Part shown: piece by piece, positions 28,304-37,443 of the stretch
How positions within the stretch are numbered: position 1 is the first letter of the stretch
Layout: every line of letters begins with the position of its first letter
Source: Candidatus Saccharibacteria bacterium oral taxon 488
GTDB taxonomy: Bacteria > Patescibacteriota > Saccharimonadia > Saccharimonadales > Saccharimonadaceae
Length of the DNA: 64,000 bases
NCBI GenBank assembly: GCA_010202465.1
Contig: CP047919.1
Coordinates: forward strand, 620,001-684,000
Direction: 5' to 3'
The notes under the pieces: model-generated
What the model was told of the DNA's origin: nothing
The model's input: the letters and a program-made list of their open reading frames with translations, nothing else
Database searches by the model: none
Position numbers and translations under genes: made by a program

Positions 28304-29689
28304 CTAGACAATACCCTGGTCGATGCTAGGGTATTTTTGCTTGAATTGCTCAGTTGTTGGCAATGCCAACTTGCCATTCGTCATATCGTTAATTGTACCT
28401 TGAAAATGATCATACGCCTCGTGTATCGATAGACTGGGGGTGATCATCTGCGGTAATTTATGAATAAAGTCCATTGCCCATTTTATTACTGGTGTATAGA
28501 CGCCTTGTTCGCCTCCACTAAAACCTATCAGCGTTTCTCCGCTCAGAGACCACATCAACTCATCATGAAATACTTTCGCTGGTTGATACTTAATTTCTTC
28601 TTCGGTAACGGTCGTGAGGCGCTCTATCGTGGCATCGAACTCGCGCCGCGATTGCTCTTTTTGTTCTAATTCCCGCACGTCATCAAAGAGCTGCAATAGA
28701 GCCGTTGACAAAAATCTATCAGCATGAGCCTGCTGCGTTTCTAGCTCGCTGAAGTCAGTTGTCATGCCCATATCACGGCGCACTCCTCGCGCCACCCGTT
28801 CGTACTGTATCGCATCACATGTCTTTTGATATTCTTGGTACTTGTCAGCAAACGTAAGCGCAGCAGGACTATATTGCGGCGTACTAAACATAAACCAAAT
28901 ATCTCTGACATTTATCTTTCGTAGGTCAAGATCCCAATAATCTAGATCAGTGTGGTTCGGATTGATTTTTCTTATAAGAGAAGACCAATCCGAACCGGCA
29001 GCCCACCATAATGTTCTCCTTTCCAGCTCCTCATTAATACGATCAAGGTCAATAATAATATTGTCAGGACAGTTGTATATTGCCTGGCTGAAGCGCGTCA
29101 CCTGCTCTTCAAACCATTTTTTCTCTGTAAGTTGAGCGCCGACCGCACCCATTGCACCACCCACAACAGCCCCAGCCGTCGTTAGCAGTGGCTCACCGGA
29201 ACTGAGCAGCGATGCGCCACCGCCAGCAACAAAACTACCGAGACCGAGAGCGCCTATATCTCGCAGTGTCAATTTGGTATGTTGATCCTCCTGGGTTACA
29301 TCATCAAGTTGCCCCGCAATATCCACGAGAGTCGGATCTTGACATATAATAATGTAGTTTCGAAATATACGATCCTTGCAACCATCAGTCTGCATATACC
29401 AGATGGAGTTCAAGCACCCTCCCAGAAGTACTCCGTCTGCGACGACACGATAGGGTTTTTGTATCTTATTTAAGAGGTCTAGGTTTAGATTAGTCGGCTC
29501 CCCACCCTTTTGTGTCTGAACAGGTGCCAATACCTTGACGCCCCCTCGCGGTATGGCACGACGTGTCCGCTCGGTTAGTTGCCCACTTTCATCAATAAAA
29601 CCACTCTCCACAAGCCCCCCAATCGCATGGGGCGATTGCGCTTTAATCTCACTTCCGTGCCCGGAAAACTCCATACCGCTCTTAGCCAT
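28304..29689 (-). CDS. Unknown protein with Gly-zipper hydrophobic segment
   Basis: 461 residues from ATG 29689; -10 TATAAT lies exactly 6 nt upstream (29701-29696). I do not recognise a family. A Gly/Ala-rich hydrophobic stretch (about residues 155-200, with AVVGGAMGAVGAQL) could insert into membrane as a helical hairpin; the rest is charged and helical (ELEKQEQSRREF). It follows the membrane Clp-like gene on the same strand but has its own promoter; a functional link is only suggested by position. Confidence 0.65.
   Translation of the reverse strand: MAKSGMEFSGHGSEIKAQSPHAIGGLVESGFIDESGQLTERTRRAIPRGGVKVLAPVQTQKGGEPTNLNLDLLNKIQKPYRVVADGVLLGGCLNSIWYMQTDGCKDRIFRNYIIICQDPTLVDIAGQLDDVTQEDQHTKLTLRDIGALGLGSFVAGGGASLLSSGEPLLTTAGAVVGGAMGAVGAQLTEKKWFEEQVTRFSQAIYNCPDNIIIDLDRINEELERRTLWWAAGSDWSSLIRKINPNHTDLDYWDLDLRKINVRDIWFMFSTPQYSPAALTFADKYQEYQKTCDAIQYERVARGVRRDMGMTTDFSELETQQAHADRFLSTALLQLFDDVRELEQKEQSRREFDATIERLTTVTEEEIKYQPAKVFHDELMWSLSGETLIGFSGGEQGVYTPVIKWAMDFIHKLPQMITPSLSIHEAYDHFQGTINDMTNGKLALPTTEQFKQKYPSIDQGIV
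28310..28338 (+). terminator. Terminator of the tRNA-Arg pair
   Basis: Hairpin AATACCCT / AGGGTATT followed by TTTTTG on the plus strand. It lies inside the 3' end of the minus-strand gene 28304-29689. Confidence 0.75.
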
Positions 29690-29725
29690 ATACCTATTAT
29701 ACAATAATAAATTATATTAGCAACC

Positions 29726-32194
29726 CTACTGTCCGAGCGATATCGGCGGCACGCCCGAGTCTGGGGGCACCATGCCGCTACCGTTAGCCGCCTCACTGAC
29801 CACCGCCCGTATCTGCTCCGCCATGATAATCGTCGTTGAGCCCGGCGCGACGGTGCCAGCGAGTAGCTGCTTGGCAACGGTATTCTCGACGGCTCGCTGC
29901 ACCACGCGGCGCATCGGACGAGCGCCGAGGCGCGGGTCGTAGCCAGCATCGACCAGTAATTTTTTACCCGCCTCTTCGACGGCGACTTGGATTTTTTGCG
30001 GCGCCAACGTCCGATTGATACCAGCCAAAATGAGATCAACGACCTGTAGCAGCTCTTCTTTGCCCAAGGGACGAAATAGCACGATTTCATCAAACCGGTT
30101 GAGAAACTCCGAGCGAAACAGATTGGCATTAATCAGCTCGTTGATAAATGTCTGCTCAAACTGCTCCAGCTGGTAGCCGCGCTCGATGTATTCGCGAATT
30201 CTCTCAGCACCAGCATTTGACGTCGCAATAATGATGGCGTCACGAAAACTAATGTCGCGGTTTTTCTCGTCGCGTAAAATTCCCTCGTCCAGTAACTGCA
30301 AAAGCGTCGTGAGTACCTGCGGGTGGGCCTTTTCAATTTCGTCGAGCAACACCACCGAAAACGGCCGCTTCTGTACCCGGGCAGTCAGACTCATCAGATC
30401 ATTCGCCCCATCAGCGATCAGCCGCGCCACGTCCTCGGCCCGCACAAATTCGTTGAGATCCAGCCGGATGAGATTGCCCTCGCCGCCAAAATAGATATCC
30501 GCCAGTGCCTTGGATAGCTCAGTTTTACCAACTCCAGTCGGACCGAGGAACAAAAACGTACCAATCGGCCGATCGGGGTTACGTACACCGGCACGCGCTC
30601 GCCGGATCGCATCAGAGATGACGCTGACGGCACGCGTTTGATTGATCATGCGCTGATGGATCAAGTCTTCGAGGTTCAAGAGTTTCTCCCGTTCGTCGTC
30701 AGTCGAGGCGGTCGCGATCTTGATGCCCATGGTTTTTTCGACCGTGTCATCAACCGACTGGGCCGTCACGAGACCGGACGACGCATAATGAGCTGCCGCC
30801 TCCAGCACCTTGAGCGCCCGACCCGGCATCGCTACGTCTTGGACGTACCGCTCGCCGACGCGGTAAGCTTCAGCGATGGCTTGATACATGTAGGTCACTT
30901 TATGGCGATGTTCGAGGCTGATCAGCTGATCACGCATAATCCGCACCGTCTCCTCGGGCGACGACGGCTCGATGACAATGGTATTGAGTGCTGTCGCCAG
31001 CTGGGCGTTGCGCTGAGAAATCTGCAAGTAGCGCTGACTATCCATGGTGAGGATAATTCGCAGCCTGCCCGCCTCCAAGATTGGCAGTAGCAAATTACTC
31101 AGATCAACCGAACCAACGCTCTCCTCGAAAAACAGCTGAGCATTATCGAGACACAAAATGACATTCTTTGATAAAAATGCTTCGTTGAGAATCTGCGTCA
31201 CCAGCGCTTCCAGCTCGCCCCGACCGGCTGCTGCCGAGATCAGCGACGAGGCGTCCAGCAGGAAAATCTGCCGATAGAGCAGCGATGACGGCACGGTTTT
31301 ATGTCCATCAATGAGCATCTCAGCGAACGCCGCCACGACCGTACTCTTGCCGGCCCCATTGAGCCCGACCAGCGCTGCATTCTGCCGGCCATTCGAGCCA
31401 AAAATTGTCATCAGCTGCTCCAGCGCCGCCTGATGAGCGTCCAGCTGCGAGATCATCGTCCCGCCCGATACCTGCAGGCTGAGGTTCTGGGCGAACCGGC
31501 TCAAAAGCGGCGTATAACCAAATGACCAATCACGGGCGATACCGCCGGTGTGGAGCGGCTTTTGCTTGAACTGCTCGATCAATGACTTGAGGCGCTCATA
31601 CCACATAATACCACCCAATACATCACGAAAATCAATTTTTAGATTTGCTAGCAGAGCGTCATGATTCGGAAATTGCTCAACAATCGCCGCCGCCAACACC
31701 GCACCTGTTACCTTCGGGCTATTGGTGTCACGCCAAATTCGCAGCGCTGATTGCCACAGGGCCGGCGTATTATTGGGATCATCCGAGGCGATATTCGCCA
31801 AAAAGTTCGGTGTGAGGCCCAACCGCACCCCGAGGAATTGCCCGGCCCGCGACTGACCAACCGCCAGCGCGATCTCTTTTGGCGTCGGTCGCTGACTCAG
31901 GCGGCCCAGCACATCCGCTGCCATCACATCATCAATCGTCTCTGCTCGTGCGCTCACCGCCATCGTCTTGAGATCGCCCTGCCACCACACACTGAGCATC
32001 GCCAATGGCCCCACCAGACCAATCATCAACCAGCCAATCGGCCCGTGCTTGATCAATAGCCAAACGCCACCCAGGCCCAATGCAACGGCGACGAGCACTA
32101 CCAAGACATGCCAAACCGTACCAAACCGCGCCGTGAACCGCGCCTTTTGCGCCCGCAAGCTGTGATAGCGAAACTCCGGTCGCACCTCGTTCAT
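29726..32194 (-). CDS. Membrane-anchored Clp/HSP100-like double AAA+ protein
   Basis: 822 residues from ATG 32194, which overlaps the upstream stop (ATGA). There are two N-terminal TM helices (VWHVLVVLVAVALGLGG and the following WLMIGLVGPLAM), then a helical region resembling a Clp N-domain. AAA domain 1 has Walker A GLNGAGKST but LCLDNAQ where Walker B should end in DE. AAA domain 2 has GPTGVGKTE, VVLLDEIEKAH, sensor TSNAGA and a ClpB-type C-terminal small domain (YDPRLGARPMRR). The GYVG pore loop normally between the D2 Walker motifs is missing (RLIADGANDLMSLTARV). It is probably a membrane-tethered remodelling factor, with no ClpP nearby. Confidence 0.88.
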   Translation of the reverse strand: MNEVRPEFRYHSLRAQKARFTARFGTVWHVLVVLVAVALGLGGVWLLIKHGPIGWLMIGLVGPLAMLSVWWQGDLKTMAVSARAETIDDVMAADVLGRLSQRPTPKEIALAVGQSRAGQFLGVRLGLTPNFLANIASDDPNNTPALWQSALRIWRDTNSPKVTGAVLAAAIVEQFPNHDALLANLKIDFRDVLGGIMWYERLKSLIEQFKQKPLHTGGIARDWSFGYTPLLSRFAQNLSLQVSGGTMISQLDAHQAALEQLMTIFGSNGRQNAALVGLNGAGKSTVVAAFAEMLIDGHKTVPSSLLYRQIFLLDASSLISAAAGRGELEALVTQILNEAFLSKNVILCLDNAQLFFEESVGSVDLSNLLLPILEAGRLRIILTMDSQRYLQISQRNAQLATALNTIVIEPSSPEETVRIMRDQLISLEHRHKVTYMYQAIAEAYRVGERYVQDVAMPGRALKVLEAAAHYASSGLVTAQSVDDTVEKTMGIKIATASTDDEREKLLNLEDLIHQRMINQTRAVSVISDAIRRARAGVRNPDRPIGTFLFLGPTGVGKTELSKALADIYFGGEGNLIRLDLNEFVRAEDVARLIADGANDLMSLTARVQKRPFSVVLLDEIEKAHPQVLTTLLQLLDEGILRDEKNRDISFRDAIIIATSNAGAERIREYIERGYQLEQFEQTFINELINANLFRSEFLNRFDEIVLFRPLGKEELLQVVDLILAGINRTLAPQKIQVAVEEAGKKLLVDAGYDPRLGARPMRRVVQRAVENTVAKQLLAGTVAPGSTTIIMAEQIRAVVSEAANGSGMVPPDSGVPPISLGQ

Positions 32195-32571
32195 GCCAAA
32201 ACCCTCATCTGCCACAAGATAATTCCTATCACCGGCGTTACGGGTAACAGCGCCCACACCACGATACTACCGACCGCCCACACTACCCGCAGGCTAATAA
32301 CTACCAGCCCCGCAAACAGCACCAAAAGCCGCACCACCGCACCAACTGCCCGTGAGAACAGCCGGTCGAAAAAGGCCTGCATCTTGACAGCGAGCGGCGC
32401 CTGAGCACGAACTTGCCCTGCGGAAATTTGGCGAAATGGATCGAACAGCGTCCGCACCAACAAACCGATTGAGAAAAAATCGGCCGTCCGCAGCACACCG
32501 AGACCAACGCGCTGCATATGCCGCCGCCAGCCTGCGCCATACCACCACTGGAAAATACCCACCAAAAACAT
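32191..32571 (-). CDS. Membrane protein coupled to the Clp-like AAA+ protein
   Basis: 126 residues from ATG 32571, with -10 TACAAT 6 nt upstream (32583-32578, leaderless). An aromatic N-terminus (FQWWYGAGWRRHM) and two C-terminal hydrophobic helices flank a positively charged centre. Its stop overlaps the AAA+ start by four bases, so the two proteins are probably made in equal amounts and may form one membrane complex. No family is recognised. Confidence 0.7.
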   Translation of the reverse strand: MFLVGIFQWWYGAGWRRHMQRVGLGVLRTADFFSIGLLVRTLFDPFRQISAGQVRAQAPLAVKMQAFFDRLFSRAVGAVVRLLVLFAGLVVISLRVVWAVGSIVVWALLPVTPVIGIILWQMRVLA

Positions 32572-32615
32572 AGTTCTATTGTAGCACACTGCTTGGGCGC
32601 GGTATAATACGAAAT

Positions 32616-33881
32616 ATGTCACGACAGATTCTCAGTACACTTATCGGCAAAACCGTCAAACAAGCTGCTCGCCTGCGCGGCGGTGGCTCGGCGCTCCCGG
32701 GGTTAGTTATCGAAAAGATTGATCCAGGCTTTATCGCTCGTACCCTGGCGCAAATACCGCGCGGCGTGGTGGTTATCAGTGGCACGAACGGCAAGACCAC
32801 TACCACTAAAATCGTCGTTGAACTGCTCGAGGCGGCCGGCCTCAAGGTTTTTACCAATCGCACGGGCAGTAATTTCTCGCGCGGCGTGGCGGCAGCGCTG
32901 CTCGGCGAAGTGGACATGCGCGGGCGGCTGGATGCCGACATCGGGGTGCTGGAGCTTGACGAAGCCTGGGCAGTCAAGTTTGTCCAGCTAGTACCACCGC
33001 GCTACAGCCTGCTACTCAACGTCATGCGTGATCAACTAGATCGGTTTGGCGAGATCGACACGGCAGCTGGTTTCTTGGCAAAAATCGCCCAGGCAACCAC
33101 TGATACCGTGGTACTCAATCGCGACGACCCGCGCATCTATCGCCTGCACCAGCAGACGGCGGCCAACGTAGCGTTTTTTGGCACGACCGACCAGCTGCTC
33201 GAGCTGATGCCGACTGACGATGCGCTCAAGACTGGCCATGCTCAGGCAAATGACACGGCCCCAGCTGACGTGCTGCTCACCGACATCGACAAGCAGACGG
33301 CGACCTTTCAGATCAACAATGCCAAGCATGCGGTACGGATGCGGCTGAATGGCGTGTATAACTTACTGAACGCGGCGGCGGCGCTGAGTTTGGTGCGGCA
33401 AATTATGGGGGAGAAAGCCGAGCTGACGACGCTACTGGGCGCCCTGTCAGACGTAGCGCCAGCATTTGGCCGAGGCGAGACCATCGTGATTGACGGCACG
33501 CCGATTGAACTGATTCTCGTGAAAAATCCGAGCGGCTTTCGGCTCAGCCTGCTGTCATTTGCCGACGGGACAGCCGATACGATGATTGCTATCAACGACA
33601 ACTATGCCGACGGGCGCGACGTTAGTTGGCTGTGGGACGTGAACGTTTCGCGCCTCGAGCAGGTGGCGGTGGTCAGTGGTGTGCGCGCTCATGATATGGC
33701 ACTGCGGCTGGAGTACGACGATATTACGCCAGAAATAATTGAGCCAGATTTGGCGGCGGCGCTGGAAAAATTACTGGCCCATCATCCACGCAGACCAAAA
33801 CACATTTACTGCACCTACACGGCGATGCTGCGACTGCGCAAATTATTAGCAATCAAAACCGATGTGGAGGCCATCCGATGA
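32616..33881 (+). CDS. murT: Lipid II isoglutaminyl synthase, MurT subunit
   Basis: Mur-ligase-like ATPase that, with GatD, amidates the D-Glu of lipid II. 421 residues: P-loop ISGTNGKTTTTK, ELDEAW acidic segment, NRDDPR, and a C-terminal DUF1727 region (IAINDNYADGRDVSWLWDV). The middle domain contains no cysteine at all, so the four-Cys zinc ribbon known from Staphylococcus MurT is absent. -10 TATAAT (32603-32608) is 7 nt before the ATG. The stop overlaps gatD (ATGA). Confidence 0.94.
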   Translation: MSRQILSTLIGKTVKQAARLRGGGSALPGLVIEKIDPGFIARTLAQIPRGVVVISGTNGKTTTTKIVVELLEAAGLKVFTNRTGSNFSRGVAAALLGEVDMRGRLDADIGVLELDEAWAVKFVQLVPPRYSLLLNVMRDQLDRFGEIDTAAGFLAKIAQATTDTVVLNRDDPRIYRLHQQTAANVAFFGTTDQLLELMPTDDALKTGHAQANDTAPADVLLTDIDKQTATFQINNAKHAVRMRLNGVYNLLNAAAALSLVRQIMGEKAELTTLLGALSDVAPAFGRGETIVIDGTPIELILVKNPSGFRLSLLSFADGTADTMIAINDNYADGRDVSWLWDVNVSRLEQVAVVSGVRAHDMALRLEYDDITPEIIEPDLAAALEKLLAHHPRRPKHIYCTYTAMLRLRKLLAIKTDVEAIR

Positions 33882-34597
33882 CGATCACGATTATTCAATT
33901 GTATCCGCGCGATATGAATCTCTATGGCGACTGGGGCAATACGCTGGCGCTGAAAAAGCGGCTGGAGTGGCGCGGTTTTACGGTCCGTATTATTGATCAT
34001 AATCCGGGCGATACGACTGATTTTATGGCGGGAGATATATTTATCGGCGGTGGTGGCCAGGATGCCGGGCAAGAAATTATCCAGGACGATTTGCTGGCGC
34101 GAGCGGATGAGCTACGGCGCTTAGCGGAGAGCGGCGTGCCGATGTTGATGATCTGTGGTATGTATCAATTATTTGGCCGGGCGTTCACCACACATGATGG
34201 GCACGTGATTCGTGGTGCGGGGATTTTACCGCTAGAGACATACGCCAAGGCAGAGCGACTGATCGGCAACATCACGCTCGAGAGCGAGGAATTCGGACAG
34301 ATCGTCGGTTATGAAAATCATAGCGGCCAGACACTGCTCGACGACGGAGTGTTGCCGCTCGGGCGCGTGGTGCGGGGCGCTGGTAATGATGAGACTGGCC
34401 AAGTTGAGGGCGCGAGGCTGCACAACATCGTGGCGACGTACCTGCACGGACCGATCTTGCCAAAGAATCCACGGCTTGCTGATTTTTTGATCACCGCGGC
34501 GCTCGCGCGAAAAGGCTATACTGATAAGCTCAGCGCGCTGCCCGTCGACCGCACCGCAGAACATGCACAGCGGGTGGCGATGGAGCGAGGGCGGTAA
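33878..34597 (+). CDS. gatD: Lipid II isoglutaminyl synthase, glutamine amidotransferase subunit
   Basis: Class I (CobB/CobQ-like) amidotransferase that supplies ammonia to MurT. 239 residues with nucleophile Cys in MLMICGMYQLFG, GGGGQDAGQE upstream, GYENHSGQT, and the catalytic His in YLHGPILPKNP. It overlaps murT by four bases, so the stoichiometry is coupled. Lipid II amidation is known mostly from Gram-positives, which suits a monoderm envelope. Confidence 0.95.
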   Translation: MTITIIQLYPRDMNLYGDWGNTLALKKRLEWRGFTVRIIDHNPGDTTDFMAGDIFIGGGGQDAGQEIIQDDLLARADELRRLAESGVPMLMICGMYQLFGRAFTTHDGHVIRGAGILPLETYAKAERLIGNITLESEEFGQIVGYENHSGQTLLDDGVLPLGRVVRGAGNDETGQVEGARLHNIVATYLHGPILPKNPRLADFLITAALARKGYTDKLSALPVDRTAEHAQRVAMERGR

Positions 34598-34630
34598 GCC
34601 AACCAGATTAGGTTCACATGCAACCTCCTG

Positions 34631-34667
34631 CAACAAAAGCGCCCCCGGAGCGGAACTCCGAGGGCGC
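34631..34667 (-). terminator. Terminator downstream of tRNA-Pro
   Basis: A strong hairpin (GCGCCCTCGGAG pairing with CTCCGGGGGCGC, TTCCG loop) followed on the minus strand by TTTTGTTG. It may also stop readthrough from gatD on the plus strand, though that side has no clear T tract. Confidence 0.8.
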
Positions 34668-34687
34668 GTGTTCGAACAAGATGAGTG

Positions 34688-34764
34688 TGGTCGGGGTGAA
34701 AGGACTCGAACCTTCGACCTCACGGTCCCAAACCGCGCGCGCTAGCCAACTGCGCCACACCCCG
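34688..34764 (-). tRNA. tRNA-Pro (UGG)
   Basis: Acceptor CGGGGTG pairs with CACCCCG; the anticodon loop TTTGGGA gives TGG; A73 and CCA are encoded. Confidence 0.95.
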
Positions 34765-34873
34765 AGAAGCTAATCTCGTTACTCACTCCGCTCCATTCTA
34801 CCACACTTTACACATTAAATACAGCAATAATTAGTGATTTCAGTTAATATATAGAAGACACTCTCTCATACTT

Positions 34874-35500
34874 ATGCCTGGTACTAAGCACATCACCCAT
34901 ACAATTCACCACCGACAAATGATATATCTCTATACCATTGTCTGTGTGTATCTCACGCTGCCCATTCTCATTTGCATCGGTGTTATTCCTTGGAATATGA
35001 AGTTCGTGGCACTCGTCTTCGGTGTAGTAGCAATGTACATAGTGATGCGAATTCTCGGCCATACGCATGGTGACATCGGTATTACGCGGCAGCGTACCAT
35101 CTATTCACTCAAAACCGTGCTGCCGATAACTATAGTTCTCGTTATCGCAGCTGGGCTGTTTCTACTCCTCGAAAAACCTCGATTCTCACCAACCGAAGGG
35201 GTAGGATTTTATATGTTTTATATTCTCATCTCGTGCCCGGCGCAAGAACTGTTATTTCGCGGCATCCTCAGCCGTATACTACAAGAACTACGGCTACGCC
35301 GGTCGTTGGAGCTTGGCGTAGCAGCCGCTCTTTTTGGTTATGTACATATCATCTACGGCGATATGCTCACCGTTGTTGTTATGAGCATCGTCGGCCTTTT
35401 CTGGTACCGAGCGTACCAGCGCTCATCAAACCTCATCGGCGTAACGATAAGCCACGTGGTACTTGGTGTGATGACGATTGCTTTGGGGATTATCAACTAA
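34874..35500 (+). CDS. CPBP-family intramembrane metalloprotease
   Basis: 208 residues with about six TM helices. The CPBP (Abi) motifs are present: AQELLFRGIL (second Glu, Arg; the first Glu is Gln here), FGYVHI with the metal-ligand His, and ISHVVLG with the last His. Such proteases process prenylated or lipid-linked peptides, or give bacteriocin self-immunity; no bacteriocin gene is adjacent. The first Glu replaced by Gln could lower activity. Confidence 0.83.
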   Translation: MPGTKHITHTIHHRQMIYLYTIVCVYLTLPILICIGVIPWNMKFVALVFGVVAMYIVMRILGHTHGDIGITRQRTIYSLKTVLPITIVLVIAAGLFLLLEKPRFSPTEGVGFYMFYILISCPAQELLFRGILSRILQELRLRRSLELGVAAALFGYVHIIYGDMLTVVVMSIVGLFWYRAYQRSSNLIGVTISHVVLGVMTIALGIIN

Positions 35501-35528
35501 CATTGACAAGTACCCCCCATTTTGTTTA

Positions 35529-36200
35529 ATGGTAAACAAGATGAGAGGGATGGAGCAAGGATCAAGACCAGAAACAAAAGAACCACAGCTAGATTACGAA
35601 GCGCAGCAAGATCCACCAGGACTAGCGCGATGGGCGGCACGAGTAATGGGTAGCCTGCTTGGGCGCAGGAGGGAAAAGCGCAAGCAAATGCCCGAGCCAT
35701 CTCCTGAGGCCGTGGCAGCAGAGACAGGGACACCGGAACGCGCTCGGGAAGATAAGCGGCCGACGGTTGAGTGCCCCATACAGGAATTGTTGACGCTCAA
35801 GGGTGGTAAACCCGCCGTGGGAATGTCGATGTCTGTTGATGGCGAATCATATATGGAGTGGTTCGAAATTGATGAGAAGCTATATTGGCGATTGCAACGA
35901 GATAACCAAGAAGGCGAAGTAAACGAGATGCGCGATCGTCTCGAGGCACACTTCGATCTGCTCAGCGTATTATCTGAACAAATGCGTACGCTAGAGAAAG
36001 CGCGAAAAAAGCTTTCTTGCCCCCAGGGTAGCCAGTGCGAGTCAGGAGACTGCCGTGCGCGACTTAAACGGAGAATAAAAGCAATAAATGATCTCCAAAT
36101 ATTCGTGCGTAGCGAACACCATCGGTTGTATCGTCTGTGTCAGACATACTCTTGGGAGCGTACACCTCGGTGGCGATACGAGTCGCCGGTTGCGAGTTAG
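35529..36200 (+). CDS. Charged cytoplasmic protein, unknown
   Basis: About 223 residues with no TM helix. The N-terminal third is Pro/Glu/Arg-rich and probably disordered; the C-terminal half is helical (EMRDRLEAHFDLLSVLSEQM) with four clustered Cys (LSCPQGSQCESGDC), a possible metal site. The start is uncertain: ATGs at 35529, 35541 and 35550 are in frame and TTGACA lies at 35503-35508. No family is recognised. Confidence 0.55.
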   Translation: MVNKMRGMEQGSRPETKEPQLDYEAQQDPPGLARWAARVMGSLLGRRREKRKQMPEPSPEAVAAETGTPERAREDKRPTVECPIQELLTLKGGKPAVGMSMSVDGESYMEWFEIDEKLYWRLQRDNQEGEVNEMRDRLEAHFDLLSVLSEQMRTLEKARKKLSCPQGSQCESGDCRARLKRRIKAINDLQIFVRSEHHRLYRLCQTYSWERTPRWRYESPVAS

Positions 36201-36292
36201 TTTTACTTTTCGCCCAACTTAACCTTGCGGTCCCTATATCGTCTATTCAATTCTAGCGTGTAGTTTATATGATTAGCAAACATCCCCATTAA

Positions 36293-36781
36293 TTAGTTCA
36301 CTTCATTAAATAAACCAAGCGCCAAGGCCCGACGAATGGCAACCTTATACCCCTCAGGCATGTTGAGCTTATTGACCTCATCCGGAGAAACAAGCATCAA
36401 TTCTTTATGTTCACGACTGAAGTGCGGTGTTGCACCCTCGACCGCTTTCACAAAATATGTAACCACAAAAACGTGACGATACGGAAAAATTGTATACACC
36501 CAATTGTGAACATTCATCCCAACTGATATATCAATGTTCAATTCTTCATGAACTTCACGTTGCACGCACGCTGTTGGGCTTTCCCCGAGATCTAATTTTC
36601 CTCCCGGCAGCTCCCATTCGCTACGCTCATTTCGCAAGAGCGGAATCTGACCGTTAAGAGAGATGACAGCCTTAACAGAAATTGGCAATTGATATTCAAA
36701 ATAATCAATATCCCGCTTGACCAAATAAGGCTGGGCGAGCGACTTAACTTCAATCGTTTCCTTTTGCCAAGCCTTGAACAT
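36293..36781 (-). CDS. NUDIX hydrolase
   Basis: 162 residues with a complete Nudix box (GGKLDLGESPTACVQREV then HEEL), so active hydrolysis of a nucleoside diphosphate derivative is expected; the substrate is not predictable. It follows gpmA with a 3-bp gap, likely one transcript. Confidence 0.88.
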   Translation of the reverse strand: MFKAWQKETIEVKSLAQPYLVKRDIDYFEYQLPISVKAVISLNGQIPLLRNERSEWELPGGKLDLGESPTACVQREVHEELNIDISVGMNVHNWVYTIFPYRHVFVVTYFVKAVEGATPHFSREHKELMLVSPDEVNKLNMPEGYKVAIRRALALGLFNEVN

Positions 36782-36784
36782 AAA

Positions 36785-37420
36785 TTACGCGTTCACCGCC
36801 TCAATCTCTACCGACAATACGTCTTTATTCGTCGGTAGATCAGACGTCGGCTCAAAGGTGTAAACCAGTAGCTGACCAAACGGCATTTCCACATGGGCCA
36901 TGTCTGCTTCTGGCACGTGGTCGAGATGTTTCATCAGCGCGCGGATAGAATTACCATGCGCCACTAATAGAATGTTCTCACCCGCCTGTAATTTCGGTAG
37001 TATCTCCTGCTCAAAATATGGCACGACCCGCGCATAAACATCCTTGAGCGTTTCACCGCCCGGCACCGGATAATCCCAACCGCGTCGGATGCCATTGAAC
37101 GCTTCCTCGCCAATCTCAGCCTTGACTTCCCACTTATTTTTACCGGTCAGATCGCCATAGTCACGCTCGTTCAGCTCGGCCGCCTGTGTCGTCGGTAAAC
37201 TGCCCTTACCGCGCCCCTCAAGCAATGCGTCCAGCGTTTGGTGCGTCCGCTTGAGCGCCGACGTATACGCCTCATCAAACCTGATGTCTTTGAGTAGCGC
37301 ACCCAGCCGCACTGTGTCGGCCCGCCCTTTTTCCGTAAGCCCCACGTCCGTCCAGCCCGTCCACTTGCCGAGCAGATTCCATTCGCTCTCGCCGTGTCGA
37401 CTGATAACTAATATTCCCAT
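36785..37420 (-). CDS. gpmA: 2,3-bisphosphoglycerate-dependent phosphoglycerate mutase
   Basis: Glycolytic interconversion of 3- and 2-phosphoglycerate. 211 residues; RHGESEWN with the phospho-His, TGWTDVGLTEKG, ERDYGDLTGKNK, and VAHGNSIRALMKHL with the second His. ATG 37420 is preceded by GGAGGA. The NUDIX gene downstream suggests shared transcription rather than shared function. Confidence 0.93.
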   Translation of the reverse strand: MGILVISRHGESEWNLLGKWTGWTDVGLTEKGRADTVRLGALLKDIRFDEAYTSALKRTHQTLDALLEGRGKGSLPTTQAAELNERDYGDLTGKNKWEVKAEIGEEAFNGIRRGWDYPVPGGETLKDVYARVVPYFEQEILPKLQAGENILLVAHGNSIRALMKHLDHVPEADMAHVEMPFGQLLVYTFEPTSDLPTNKDVLSVEIEAVNA

Positions 37421-37443
37421 CATTCCTCCTCCGTTTATTTTTC

